From Deuterostichococcus epilithicus (taxonomy: Eukaryota; Chlorophyta; Trebouxiophyceae; Prasiolales; Stichococcaceae), in the NCBI GenBank assembly GCA_033439295.1, contig JAVTLE010000014.1:3472001-3536000 (forward strand): a DNA stretch of 64,000 nucleotides. The letters run 5' to 3'. Below, piece by piece: positions 1 through 13,271 of this stretch (position 1 is the stretch's first letter; the number at the start of each line of letters is the position of its first letter). Below the pieces are notes generated by a model. It did not search any database, was not told where the DNA came from, and was given only the letters and a program-made list of their open reading frames with translations. A program made the translations under genes and the position numbers.

Positions 1-344
1 GGCGCACAATAAAACTGCGACAACGGCGCGTGTGCACCCCACAAGAAATCAGAGCTCCCAGGCCCAAGCATTGCCAAAACATTCAAGCAGCGTGAGCAGG
101 CCTGGAAGCTTGCAGCGCCCGCATGCGTGCTGACCAGAATCCCAACCGTGAGCTGACGTCCCGTGATTCACTTCAGTGTTCCCGATGAGGTGCGTTGCCG
201 CTGAGCGGCGACGGCACAGCCGCGCATCAACCTGCTCGCCCCGGATCCCGTAATGCATGGCGCGCCACGAGCCACCGGGCAGAGGCGTCAGCCGCCGGCG
301 CCGCCAAGGCCGCGGGCCGGCTGACCGAGCCTGCTAGGCCATCA
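1..344. other. Flank downstream of the K+ channel gene
   Basis: This stretch lies beyond the stop codon of the minus-strand K+ channel gene and probably holds its 3' UTR. I see no convincing exon, RNA gene or repeat in it. Confidence 0.5.
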
Positions 345-3300
345 TCAATCGCGGTGCGCGCTGCCGGCCGGCTCGGGAACCTCGTCCATCTTTGACTTGA
401 GGTAGCGGGCGACGTAGCGCGCGCCAACCCGGTCGGCCTCATCGTGAGCGGTCTTGCCCCAGCGGTCGCGCACCCACACGTCCGCCAGCCCCTCCTCCAC
501 CAGCAGCTTGACCTGGCACAGGGGCGTGTCGACACGCGGTCAGCCAGTCACACAGGTGATGGCCTGTGCGGAGGTGGAAAACAACGCGCCGCTGCTGGCG
601 CACTCACGCCTGCCGGGCGTCTCGGGAGGCAGGAGTGGGGCCCACAAGCGGGCCCCGAGTGGGGGCGGGCGTACCGCCGACAAGTTGCTCTCGCAGGCGG
701 CGATGTGCAGAGCGGTCCGGTTGTCGTAGTCTGCGGCGTCGACCTGCAGGGCCACAGCGGTGACCCTTAGGCAGCGGGGTCCGACAGCACGATGCCCCCA
801 GCGGCACGGCAATTGGCCAAGGAGGGCACCGCCCACATGCAGACTGCTGGCCGGCCGGCAGCGGGGCGCAGTCGTTCGACATATCTGCCGACTGATTCCG
901 GCGCCTGCAGTGCGAGCAGTCTCGCTGCAAAACTCTGCTGCAGGTGAGCACCCAGACATGTGCAGCAGGGCGCGCCTCGATGCCGGCGTGCAGGTAGCGC
1001 TTGAGCAGCGGCAGGTTGCCCTTGAACACCAGCGTGCACAGCTCGCTGGCGGTGTCAATGCGCGCCATGCGCAGCCTGCAGCGTGGGAGTCGTGTGCCCC
1101 GTTCAGTACCGCCTCGTCCGACGGGCCTGCGCAGGTCCGTTGGGTCTACCGCCGTGCAACCGCACCGACCGTATGCACGACGCACCCCGGCGTGCAGAGC
1201 TGCGATTCTTCGGGGCGTTAAGAAGGGCGTCAAGATAGCTTTTGATGGTTCAAGGAGGGAGAACGCACTCAGCGCCGTGTTTCCTGAGGATGGCGACGAT
1301 CTCGTCGTGCCCCGACTTGCAGGCTTCATGCAGTGCCGTGCCCTCCAGGTTGTCTGTCAGCTGCATGGCGCACCCAGAGATAGCCAGTCAATTTGCGAGG
1401 CAACAGAATGCAATTGCAGAACTCCATTTCCAGGCTCTGATCTGAGGGGCAGGAGGTCAGTCGGCAGAGCATCGACAGGCTTTTCAAGCGGGTGTCGCAG
1501 AGGTGGCACCCAAAGCAAACCAGAGTCTGCCCACAAGCTCATGCCCAAACACCCGCATGCGCTGGCGCCAGCAGGACGCCCCGCGGGTGCGCATGACTTT
1601 TGAACAACACTTCAGGCAGGGGGACAGGCGGGAAACCACCTGCGGGTCGCAACCCGCTGCCAGAAGAGAGTTGACGACATCGGCGTGGCCTTTCGCAGCC
1701 GCCAGCATGAGCGCCGTGCGGCCGTCGTAGTCCGAGCTGTCCACCGCAAAGCCCTGCCGCAGCATCTGCGGGTCCCGCCATGCGCGTGCGTCAGACAAGG
1801 CGGCAAGAACACTGATGTTCACACCCACAACGATGGGTCGGCTCGTGCGTGAAGTCGACCTTTCAGGTTCGCGTTAACGGGCGGTTCAGTTCTGGACGCG
1901 GACGACTGCACTGCCATGCCGGACTGGACTCCAATCCAAATTCGTTCCGTTCAATGTGTTGCACTGCCGATGCCTCAGGACTCAATGCCCTAAAGGCGCG
2001 CACCTGCCGGACCTTGCCATTGTCGCCTTTGCTGGCTGCATACCTGCAGGACAGCATCATTTCGACGCACATCATGGTCGGTGCTCAAATGTGTCAAGTA
2101 GCACGTCAATTGCCTGCTGTCAAGAACTCCACACAGCAGGCAGCCGCCAAAGCCACTCGTTGCCAGGAATCGTCGACATGGGACGTGCAACATCCATGCA
2201 GCAAGGTGGGAGAGCGCACAGGAAATCGGTGGTCTTCTCCTCGTCCTGCTTGGCGATGTGCTGCAGCACCAGCGTGCGCACGCGCAGCATGTTGCCGACC
2301 GCCTGCGCTCACCCCGCTGGAGCTCACACCACCGTCCAGTCCAACTTGATGCAGGAAGCGTGCGCGCAGAATGATCACACAGGGAAGGCAACACCTATAT
2401 GCAGCGGCTCGCCTCCCTTCACCATGCCTTCAGGCAAATGCAACATCAAGAGACGCCGCACCTGCTCCTGGCGAGGGGTGAGGCCCGACTCCGATAGTGC
2501 CGTGCGGGTCAGCGTCTGCGCAACACAAGCCCAGTGAGCGTCAGGGGCTGCAGACCTTTGACGCCATCCAGTACTGGCTGATAGGCATGGCTGCATGTGC
2601 GACTGACAGGATCCATTCTCGCTCATAGCGCAGTCGCGCGACCGTGCCCAAGGCGCGCCGCGGTGTCTTCGACTGCAGCTGCGCCTGCAGCCCTCCACAG
2701 CGCGGCGAGCCGCTTCGCAGTGCTCCGCGACAACGGCTGTCTCTCAGCACCGTGGACTGGTGCACACAACATGTATCAAACCAGGCTTGAGAATGGATGG
2801 GTAACATGAAACCAATCCTGGCGCACCATGCTGTCCTGTGCCAGTTCCGGGCGCGCCGAGAAGGTGCTGTCCTCTGTTTTGCCCTCCGCGGATCCCCACT
2901 TGAAGCTCAGCGTCGATGGCAGGTTGTCCAGCAGCTTGCGCGCGCCCATGCTCGCGAACTCGCGCTCCATCACCTGGCGGCGGCAGCGCAGGACTCGCTC
3001 ATCAAGGCAATATGTGTCTGGTCCCAGGCACAGACATGTCAAGCGGCACCCCGCCCTGCGCATGGGCTCCCGCAGGCATGTGCCGCACGCAAGTTGGCAG
3101 AGAAAACAAGTCCCCCCAAGTGGGGAAGGCGGGAGGCGGGAACAGGTTCGACCGACAATATTAGGCGCACTGAAGAGGCGCATGCGAGGATCAAACGAAT
3201 AAATGCAAAAGGGGAAATCCATGCCTGCTGGGTGTGCTCGCCCAGGTTCTCCAGGGTGGTGCGCGCGCCAATGGGGTAGGTGTTGCACACCCCCTGGTAA

Positions 3301-6300
3301 TGGCTCCGCGATATTGTCAGCACCTGCGCAGGCGGCGTCACGATCGGATGGTCGGGCTCACCCTGTGTGATGGCAGTTGAAAGGGAATGACCATGGCCTT
3401 CGATGACGACTTGCCTTTGCGACCGTCAGAGATCTGACAGACTCCATTTGCACGATCTCCGTGAAGAAGGCGATCTCGGCAATGGCCTCGCCATCCCCCA
3501 GAATGCTCCTGCGCCACAGGGCAGCGCTGATGGGCAGTCCACAACACACTTCAGGCGAGTGCAGGGACGTTCCAGTTCCTGCGCACAGGAGTGAGGGTGT
3601 GGGGGTCCACAAAAATGCACATCGCAGCACTTCATGCATGCGCACCGGCTGCCCAGGTGGACGCTCATACCGCCGCCGCCGACGGAGCCCGCGTGCACGC
3701 TCTCGTCCTCCTTACCGCCGCCACCACCGCTGCCGCCGCCGCCACCGACCGTCTCCGCAGGCCGCACGACCTCAACCAGGCCGCCCACCACGATCATGAG
3801 CTCGTTCACGTGGTCTCCCTCCGCCAGGATCTCCACCTGCGGCAGGATCGTGGGGCGGCGACACCTTCTCCCGTGGCACGGCGCAGGGTGATGACACACT
3901 ACCGTTCGGTTCACTCTTCTCAGAGCCAGGTTGCTGTTCACAGTCTGTGCAGGGCTGACACGTCCTGGGATGATCCGATTGGCACAGGTGACAGTTTGGT
4001 GTGGCGGCTGCTTGAAGGAGGGAGGGACACCGAGACGACAAAACGCACCCCGGGCATGAATAGCTCCACGCGCGAGACGCTCAGCAGCGCGTCCATGTAC
4101 CGGGTCTTGCAGTCCTTAAACAGGTAGCATCTGCAGGAGTGCTGCTGCCGGTCAATGTCTGGCGCCCCAGGGCGGCCGGGTCCGGAAGTTGCACAGGTGA
4201 CCTCGACAGTATTCATCGGGAGCTGCGATCGGGACCAGACGTCGCAGATTTTGCCAGACGAATCTGCAGCCAGAGTGCACCGGTGGGAGCAGGCTCACCT
4301 GCGCAGCTGCTGCAGGTACAGGTGCCGCAGGATGCGCCGCCTGATGGTGGATGGGTAGATGGACAGCACCTGTGAGCGCACTGGGGTGTCAGGAACGAGA
4401 CCAGCAAGGCTGATTGACGCACCAGGGCTGCAGCGGACTGCTGCACAGCATTCAGGTCCCAGCGCTGCAGCAGGGCGGTGAAGGCAGGCCAGCGCTGAGG
4501 TCGACTGCCAAACGAGCAAGCGCGCCTGCTCGTCCGAGGCTTCTTCGTTGTTGAAGAACAAGCGCAGATGCTCCTGCATGCTCTGCTGCAAGTTCTGCGA
4601 CCAGAAAACAGCTACTCCGTCACAAAGCCACTGCGACTGGTGGTTCCCCGACCTTGCAGTCGGTGCGGTGGGCACGTTCCGAGCAATTTCGGACCCCTTG
4701 AAACTCTTTGCACAGGCTGATTCCCAGGCGCCAGTTGAGCAGCACGCGTGCAGGCCGATCACGAATCACAGTGCATCCGGCACACCTTGGGGATGCTGTT
4801 AACTTTGCTGTACTGCTTCAGGTTGCTGGCGCGCTGGCGGTAGTGCCCTGTCCGCTCGTCACCCTTCATGACCACAAGAGTAATTGTGCCCACAATGTAA
4901 GCGTTGAAGCCTGCAGACACATTCCAGAGGGACGACTCTCAGTCAGATGATGGTGCATCTCGCCTCCGGTTAGATGATTGCTCACGGCTAAACAAACGGG
5001 CGGGGCCTCGACCACCGTCAAGGCGGGTGCATTGGCAACAGCGGCATGCATGCTGTGTGCAGATTTAAACGTGTGTCTGGCGGCGCCGTGGCAAACCAGT
5101 GAGCCGGTGGACCGTACCAATGGTGAACAGCATGAAAATCAGGTTGAAGATGGCCTCCGGCATGGACGCGGCATGGAAGTCGCCGTATCTACATCAGGCA
5201 GGTCTGCCTTGGTCATCGGACAGCTTACGACAACTTCCTCCACTTGGCCATCCTCCTGCAGAGACAAGTCGATGTCCAAGGCTACGAAGCAGGCGTTGCA
5301 TGCATGCTGGAGCGACTCACCCCACAGTCGCGACGGTGGTGACCGCCCAGTACAGCGAGAAGACATACCTGCATCGCCCCAGCAGCACTTGCTTGAGTCA
5401 CCATGTCAACTGCACTGAGAAGCGGCCACAGCATGTACCGGTACAAGTCCGCCAGCTCAACGCCAGTACACCCACTTGTCGAACTTGTCCGGCCAGGCTG
5501 TCAGCAAGTCTGGGTACATGCCGAGCCATGTGCCCGTCGTCAGGCCCTCCTGGCGTGCAATGTAGTAGTAGGCGCATCCTGCGCAGCAGGAGCAGATGCG
5601 AGTAAGTTTGCGCTGGCGCATTGGACATGGGAGCGTCTGTGACGTCTGTAACAAAGCAGCTGCAGGAACACTGCAAGGCTGAGCAAACAGCTCGATCTAT
5701 CGCTCGAAAGCAGCTCTGGCCTGCTGAAACCAAGACCCTTACACAAACACTTGATGCGGGAAACAAACACTCAATGCGGAAAACAACATCGTCTCCCGCA
5801 GGCTGGAGCGCGGCGGGGTTGCAGATCAACAACGGCTGTACAGCAGATGCACAGCTGGTCTCCGCACCTGCCCAGTGGCAGCTGTAGATGATGTACACGA
5901 AGTTCCTCACCATCGTCGTCCAGAAAAGCGACACCACCAGGTTGTACTCCAGCACGCGGAAGAACAGCAGCACGCGGTACATACGCAGCTGTGATGAGAC
6001 ACAAGGAATCATGCTGTCAGCATGAGCAACATGTGACAGCGATGCAGCATCCGTGAGGTCGCAGGTCGGTCAATGGCCGTCTGAAGGCAGCGCATGGAGT
6101 GCACGCCGTACGCTGGTTCAAACCATTTTGTTTGGTTATTTAAACTCAGAAACATGCGCGGGAGACCCACCAGGCGGAGCAGCTTCAGCAGCGACACGTA
6201 GCGTGAGGTGTTGGACGTGTAGCATGGGGGCCAGATGGCCTCGACGATGATGTAGTCGAACGGGAACCACGCGATGATGTCCACCCAGAAGCGGAACCTG

Positions 6301-9300
6301 TCACGCACAGCCATGCAGCGCTTTACACACGTGTTGTGAGAGAACGAACATGTACACTCGGTTGCAGCCACACGATGCCATGCTGCTCCAGAATGCGTGT
6401 CTGATGGAATGGCGCAATGATTCAATGGGAGTCTGTTTTGCCGCCCACGTTGCAAGTCTTTGCCCTGTGACTGTCTGCAAGCAGTAGTGTGCTGACGTGA
6501 GGCATGGCGCGCACTTGAGGTAGTGTCTGGCAATCATCCTGCGGTCCGTGATGAGCACCTCCTGGTCGTAGTAGGCTGTGAAGAAGGACAGCGTGATGTC
6601 TGTTGCGAAGACCTGAGCATTCACAGCAGCCCATGTCAGCGACGGCACTGGGGAAGGTTGAGTTGGCACGCGCGTGAATGGGACAGGGCTGGCATGACGA
6701 ACAGCCCGCAGACAACAGGGCGGAGCCACGAGGCTGTGCGGCGCGTGTGTCAGTTGCAGACACTGCAGCAGCGACATGCGCGCACCGCAGCCGCTAGATA
6801 TTCGAAGAAGGCGGGGAAGTCATTGTACGGGCACAGGCCCGGAACCGACTGGAATGCCACCACCCTGGCAACACGAATAGATGTCTCCTCTGAGCAGTCA
6901 CGGCTTTGAATCCTCAAGACGCGCATCGGGCAGGGGCCCACAGCAGCTTACTTGGTGAGCAGTGGTTGTCAGACGAGGGCATGCTACGTGCGCACCAGGG
7001 CGTGACGATGCCGGTGAGCGCCGCCCAGAAGACTGTGACCATCAGGAAGCTCCTGCACCCCATCAACTGCACCCGGTCAGCGCGCAGGCGACAGTTTCGA
7101 TGCATCAGCCCTGTTGCGGCAGGTTCTGCTGCACACCCAAAGCCCGGCCCGACACCCTGTCGGCATGCTCTGGTGGAGTGGCCGGCAGCGCGACCTTCAA
7201 CGCTGCGGGGGCACGCCCAGGCGCATACGAACTGGCAGGCCTGCCTCATTGGGGGCATGACGTCGACAGGAACGGCTGCCCACCTGTAATATGGATTGAA
7301 GGGATGGATGGTCCAGGGCGGCATGTCCAGCACCTCCTGTGTCTTGACCTTGCGCCCACTGTCGTCGAGTTTCTTCCACTGCAGGGTGCACATGCACGAG
7401 CACCTGTCAGGACATGTTCTTATACACCGCGCTTGCCATGCCACAGCAGCACAGGCAGCACAGGCCATGTCACGGGAATGCCACCGGCTCGTGGACGGCT
7501 ACTGGGTACATCTCTGCTATCGCTCCTGATATGGTGCCAGAGCACTTGGACAATTGCCAGGGCGCAGCAGTTTTGGCACAAAAATGTAGAGCAGGGCGAA
7601 CTGGGTTTAAACAAGCACCTCGCCGTTGACTTTTGGGATGCTGCGGGAGGCTGTTGAGCGCTGCGACACCTCCCGCAAGCTGCGCGACCGGTTGTATGTG
7701 TTGGTGAAGTCGCCGCCGCTTTCCTTCGCGAGCTGATTCGCCACTTCGAAGAATTTGCCGCTTTTCCCGCCTGGCCCCCGGCTGCTGACCGAGTCCTGCA
7801 GGACCACGGATCACCCGTCATGCCGGAGGGTCGTCGCATCGAGATTTTCAGGACTGCCAGCAGGTGGTTTGGGCCACAGGGCAACACTCACGCCACCCTC
7901 TTGATGAGGACACGAGCCTACAGGAGCGCACGACCAAGGGGTTCCTCACACCTGCCACCATTGCTGTGATGCTCTGGATCCGGCTCGAGTGTTTCGACGC
8001 AGGGTCTCACCTGCAGGCCGTTGGCGCCGCCGCCATGGAAGCTGTCCTCGTTGAGGTTAGCGGCGTCGGTGTCATTGTCAGCGGAGCCGCTGATGGTCTG
8101 GCTCACCTTCAGCTTGCCCTTCGTGGCCAGCATGGCCGCGTTTTTCCAGGCGCTACGAGTCGAAAGAGTGTGCTGTCAACGCTGGTGCGCGCGCCGTGCT
8201 GCACGCGCCCCCAGGCGATATCACGGAACACATGGAAGGTCAACAAGGCAACGAAATCCAGCATGTCTGCTTCAGCACATCCAGGAGGCAACGGCGCATA
8301 GCGAGCAGGGTGTGCACTTCGTTGAGTCTCGCACCGGCTGCCGCTCAGCTTCGAGGTGAGGCTGCTGGAGTTCGAGTTGGAGTTGCTCCTGTCCTCGTCC
8401 GTATCTGAAGCCGCGCCGCCTACCGACGGCGTGCGCGGCGTCCCCGGCTGGCTGGCGCTCTGCCACTGCGGCCGCAGCGCAGACCAGGAGACGCGCTGCG
8501 CGGTGCTGTTGCGCGGCCGGCGGCTGTCGCCCGCCGACCAGGTGTTCATGTTGTTCTCTGCGTCGCACACATGCCGAGGCATCGTGTCACTCATCCCGGC
8601 CGCAAGCCGGCCAGTCGGGCCTGCCTTAACCGCAGCGCTGTGCCTTGTGAGCGCACGCTCTGCACACAGGTATCCACGTGCAATCCGGATCCGAGGACTG
8701 GCAGTTGCACTGGCTGAATGCACGGAGGGGTCCGGGACCCATTCGGACTGCTCTGCACCTTGGTTGGCGTCTTCATCCTCGTCGTGCTCGTGCAACGCGT
8801 GCAGGCTCGGGTTGCGCCCCAGGCTGCCCGACCGCTGCCGCTCCGTTTTCTGCTGTCCCTCCCTCAGGGACGCCTTGTGCGCCAGCACCGCCGCCCTGTA
8901 GGCGCCGCCCTGCGGCAGCAGGAAGGATGATGCGCTCGTTGCTGCGCTTGTGGCAGTGCAGGTCGACGAGCCTGCTGAGAGTCCAAACCCCTTCTCAGCG
9001 TCTGGGGTCCCCTGCGACCGTGCCGTGCTTCCTTGCAGTGCAGCAGTGCAATCTCACTCGAAATCAGGACGGTGCAGGTAGTAGCAGGCAGCGCACTCCA
9101 TGCAGAAACTCTGGCGCTACCTTGCGCATCAGCACCCAGCAGGCTGCAGCGAAGCTCAACAGATTCTGGGGCGGCACCTTGCGCACTGAGCCCTCTGGTG
9201 AGGAGGGGCTGCTGTCGCTGCCCTGTGTGGCGGCTGCAAAGATGCTGGGCCGTGCCGGCGAAGACCCTGGGATCCCCAGCGTGCCCTGCAGCAATAGCGA

Positions 9301-9749
9301 CATGACGACGCCGTGAACCGAGAACCTGCGGCAGCATGCGTGCCCGCGTGCATGCTCTTTGCAGAGTTTGCGGTCTGCCTTTATTGGCACCGTGACAGGC
9401 TTGCGCAGGACCCCCAACTACAGCTCGTGCACTCGTAGCCCGCGCAGGTCATCCACCACGGACTGCCGGTGTTCGCAGCAAACCAGCATGCAATAGCACC
9501 GCATCAAAGACTGACCTGCTGTAGCGGAGACAGGCCGGTCAGGAACTCCGCCTGCGCCGCATCGGCCTGCGCGCCGGCTCGCGGCTCCTGCAGTAGCGGC
9601 GACTTTGTGTCGGCACCCACGTCCGTGCTCTCGCGCTCGTCCATCTCGTCGTCATCTTCATCGCCGCCGGGCGCGGACACCATCGCGCCATCCTCCTCCT
9701 CCCCCTCTGCCGCCGCAGCCGCCGCCGCAGCATCGCCGCCAATGCCCAT
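345..9749 (-). CDS. Plant-type Shaker K+ channel with CNBD-like domain and ankyrin repeats (AKT/SKOR-like)
   Basis: Voltage-gated K+ channel of the plasma membrane or an endomembrane, split into many exons. Reading down the minus strand: an Ala- and acid-rich N-terminus (9749–9504), Ser/Asn-rich linker (about 8.9–7.6 kb), the pre-S1 motif WTIHPFNPYYR near 7.35 kb, S1 near 7.05 kb, S2 near 6.6 kb, S3–S4 (6.35–6.15 kb), S5 (about 6.0–5.5 kb), the pore with filter TTVATVGYGDF (about 5.37–5.1 kb), S6 plus C-linker containing FNAYIVGTITLVVMKGDE (4.92–4.80 kb), a CNBD-like fold (3.9–3.1 kb), and ankyrin repeats such as DSSDYDGRTALMLAAAKGH (about 1.75 kb) and DAADYDNRTALHIAA (about 0.74 kb). The stop codon is at 347–345. 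Domain order matches plant AKT/SKOR channels. The phosphate-binding cassette has QMESVRS where cNMP binders carry an Arg, so cyclic-nucleotide binding is doubtful, as in plant relatives. An acceptor-like CAG sits just upstream of the chosen ATG, so a further 5' exon is possible. Rectification direction cannot be read from sequence. Confidence 0.9.
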
Positions 9750-10887
9750 GCCGCCTGTCAAGGCACGGAATGATTCATGTTTGAGAGCAGCCGGCGTCAG
9801 AGAAGGCTGCCGCTCCCTTTAGTGTGCCGCCGCCGCGCAGGTCGCCAGCATTGCACAGTCGCCGGCGGCACTGCATGCATCTGGGTCACGCAGCATGTGG
9901 AGAATGCGAGTCGCAATGGCTACACGTGTGAAAGGAGAGTTCATCGGCCTATCAAACAGGCTTTTGTTGTGATTGCATTATCTCAATGCTGCTACAGTAT
10001 TGCAGCATTGCCGCATCACACTGTGTGCCTCGGCACATGCAGCAGGGGTTGGCTGTCCTTGCAAGCCAATACCATGCTTCGGCTGTGTTTCGAGCGCCGA
10101 AACAGGCAAGTTTGCATCTTCTCAAGGTGATCTCAGATTTGCTTTCCCTCGGAGTGTCGGGCATGTTGAAACATTGCGATTTACCGAGACCTACCGAGCG
10201 GCGACAGAACGCACTCCACATTTGCAATGTGAGGACATCTCTCGCACGTCTGAATGAATCCGATCTGCAGCATGCCGTCGAGAGGCGGTACAGAGCAGGG
10301 TTGCAGCCAGAGGAGTGCGCTGTGAGCTTGTCGGGCAGTGGTGTCCGCTGCTATCGTTCCCAGATGCGTAAAAGACGCAAAGCTGTTCGATTGGAGGATA
10401 CCGTACCTGAATTCAAACGCGGCTCGACAACTTGCACCTCTCCTCCGAGACCTACAAGGTGAGATGGGCGGTGCGGTCTCGCAGCGCCCCGCGCGGCGAG
10501 GCTAAACGCCACTGGAAGTCTTCAAGGTTGTGACCGGGCTTCGATCTGTGTTGCACCATGATACTGAGGCGCGGGCAGCCTGTCAAGGTGCGTGCACGTG
10601 ACCCGCCAAGGACCACGTGGATCTGACTCGAGCGGGCTGCCTTTCAGCTTATCTAGGGGCTGGTACGGTAGGGCGCCTTTGCATGTGTCGATGTGCGACG
10701 TCTTTGTTGTGGACCCGTGCATTCCGCGCAATTGAGCTTTCGGGGTCGCACGACACGATCTGTAACCGAGACAGGCTACCATGTCGAACTTGGCGCGTGC
10801 AGGCGCACTGGCGACGAGCTTGCGGTGTTTTGTTCGGCCATCGTCGTGGTCTGCAACTGACTGTGCAAGGTTCGCATGCAGGGGGAC
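9750..10887. other. Divergent intergenic region
   Basis: This lies between the starts of the K+ channel (−) and a small unknown gene (+), so it probably holds both promoters. An ATG at 10362 opens about 32 codons ending at a donor-like AG|GTGAGA near 10460. That could be an upstream exon, but I could not join it in phase to later exons. A 9-bp hairpin (CAATGCTGC / GCAGCATTG) sits at 9984–10010. Confidence 0.4.
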
Positions 10888-11659
10888 ATGATGCGGTGTC
10901 GAACCCTCACGACTGAGATCCATCGTGTGTCTGAGAGCCCTGCCCCAAATCGCAGGGCGGCTGCTTTGGACACCTGCGGCGCCGGCACCTCGCTGCCTGC
11001 GGCATACTCCAGTGGGCGTGCTGAGGAGGGAGAGGTAAGCAGGGTGTTGCTATGGCCCAATTGCTTCAAAGCGAATGCATAGCGCGCCTCACACAGCCAG
11101 GCCCGCACATTGTGTGAACTGGTCACCATGCGCATGCGGCCGGCTGCCTCTGGTGCGCTCTGCAAGCCTGCTACGACACTGCGACTTGCCTGCTTGCGTC
11201 AGGAGCTGAATTATCGGTCGGAAGACGTTACAGAGGAGGAACTCCAAGAGCGCAAATCGAGGGCTGTACGAGCTTGGATGGTGCGCATGCGGCCATCATT
11301 AGGCTGCGACATGAACTCTGGACATGCACAGAGCGATGGCAGGAACAATCTGCAGCGGGAAAGTCCGTTGCTGAAGTGACTCTGCCTCGATACAGGAAGC
11401 GAACGTGGGCGCAGACAAGATGAAGCTGGCCAAGATTTTGAAAGACCACAACTGTCTGGTCAGAGGCGGTCCGGAGCAGGGCCAGCGGCTTCTGGATGCT
11501 CTGCTGGTGCGTGGTCGCATAATCGAGTGTGCTCAGCCTTGGGAGTTGATGTCAATCTTGTTCATACACATGCAAGGCAGCATTTGACAACTGCAGCTGG
11601 GTCTGCAGGATTGGAAGGCCGACGGCGCCGTGAGTGAATCGCCGGGATCTGGACCGTGA
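10888..11659 (+). CDS. Small protein of unknown function, four exons
   Basis: I do not recognise this protein. Four exons join in phase 0 with good consensus sites: 10888–11034 (donor GAG|GTAAGC), 11203–11280, 11396–11506, and 11609–11659 ending in TGA. The product is about 129 residues. The N-terminal third is Arg/Ser/Ala-rich and could be an organelle-targeting leader. The rest is charged and helical-looking, with an acidic stretch SEDVTEEELQERKSRA followed by KMKLAKILKDHNCLVRGG and a C-terminal DWKADGA. No transmembrane segment is visible. It is convergent with the TRIC-like gene, about 145 bp away. The consistent phase across three introns and protein-like composition are the only support; there is no family match. 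Confidence 0.5.
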
Positions 11660-11803
11660 CGGATGACTGGCTGCCATTGGCTGACACTGAGAGGAGGAGA
11701 TACGGATACCCAGCCAGACGGTTACATTACTAAATTGCAAGCCAATTGAATACGCAAGCCAATTGAACACACAAGTGAAGCCCCATGCAATGCTGCTCCA
11801 ATT

Positions 11804-13271
11804 TCACTTGGTCTTCTTGCTCGGCGTCACCGTTGGCTGCTTGCGCGGCTGCGCGCCTGGCATCGGCACCCCGGTGGCTCCGTGCAGTGCCCAGGCTAGC
11901 GGGTAAGTGAAATCGACTGGCCGCCCAGTCAGGTCTGCCGCAATGCCGTGCGCGATGAATATCGTTGTCACGAGCGCCATGCCTTCGAGCGGCTTGAGCA
12001 CCCCGAAGAAATAAACTGTCAGCCAGTAGAGCAGAGAGCCGAAGAAACCCGTGCGCAGCGGGAAGCCGGGCTCGGTGACCTCTGAAGCGCCTGCGTGCGC
12101 AAAGCAAATGACAAAGAACTCGGCAACCGATGCGGTGTGCAGACCAGGGCGATTTTGGCCTCTGACTGGGCACCACAGGCCTGCACGCAGTACAGAATGC
12201 TGGTGCTCATGAGGCACTCTGTTTGGCTGCACGGCTGCAGACGCCCCATGCGCTTGCTGCTGGCCTCACCTTTGAGCTCTCCTGTGAAGTGCTGGATCAA
12301 GTCGACAAGAAGTTTGCCGCCCGACGCGGCAACGGTGCCAATAAAGAGCGCCGCCGCGATGACGCCCGGAAACATCTGCTCCGAGATGTCCACCCGCTGC
12401 GCGATGATGCCTGCCCGCAGCATGTTCATGCAGATCTGCAGGCAGCGGGAGTGCACGCAACATCACACCTTTGAATATGCGGAACGCACGACGGCAAAGT
12501 GTTTGTCTTTGGTCTGCCTGTCCCTCGGGCAACCTGTGCCTAAGAGCGGATGTCTGGATGGGGACGCGCCGTCCAGATATTTTGAGAGTTGTTTGGCACG
12601 ACGCATTGTCCTTGCCATGGATTTCCCACCTTCGTGACCATGCGAACCGGCAGCAGGCTGTGCGCCCGGTTCACGACGTCTCCCGGCGAGTAATTCATTC
12701 CCCACCAGCACAGCGTCCATGTGACGCCGATGCTGTTGTCCTGCAGGGGCGGTTCGATGTCGTGCTTGCTGATGTCACACTTGGCTGTTGACAGTCTGCG
12801 ACCTGGCACGAGCGTTTGCGCAAACTGGGGATCGGCTTGTGAGCCCTTTACGGCATGTGCTAGCGTGCGCACCTCAAACAGGGCGACGCCAGCGCGCTGC
12901 GGCGCTTGCAGCACCAGCGCGCTGAGGACGCCGCCGCCAAAGGCTCCCAGAAAGCCCGTCTGCGGATCCACGTCATTGGCATGTTCATGGGCGGTCCAGA
13001 TACTAAGGCCACAGCCGGCATGTCGGAACGGCGACTCACCCAGTAGCTGAGCAGGAATTTGTCCTTGTTCATCTGGAACCAGCTGGACACCACCTGGAAG
13101 TGGGCCGGCCGTCAAGCTTGAGAAATTGGCCGGGTTTGGTTTGCGCAGTGCTCGGCTTTGCAAGATGTCACAAGATGACACCTCGCTCACCAGGCAGTGG
13201 GCCATTAGCTTCCATTGAAACGGTATGCTAGTATACAATGCCGCCAAATCCTGCAGGGCAGAAGCAGTCAT
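11804..13271 (-). CDS. TRIC-like (TMEM38 family) intracellular cation channel
   Basis: TRIC channels are trimeric K+-permeable channels of ER/SR membranes that supply counter-ion flow during Ca2+ release. The first exon runs from ATG 13271 to donor GTGAGC near 13190 and encodes SIPFQWKLMAHCL. Exon 2 (13093–13040) encodes VVSSWFQMNKDKFLLSYW. The next exon holds FGGGVLSALVLQAP and WWGMNYSPGDVVNRAHSLLPV, which match the family's glycine-rich FGGG helix and the 'CP.D.V......LPV' lipid-binding region. A later exon (about 12.44–12.27 kb) has the second glycine-rich helix GTVAASGGKLLVDLIQHF. The last exon ends at the TAG-equivalent stop at 11804 after a basic KKTK tail. A start 12 bases upstream (13283) is also possible. 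The gene diverges from PIGF, another ER membrane protein gene. Family assignment rests on motif pattern only. Confidence 0.7.

Noticed and set aside
11735-11775. CAAGCCAATTGAA direct repeat near the 3' end of the TRIC-like gene
   Set aside because: Two copies in a 145-bp convergent spacer; likely simple local duplication.
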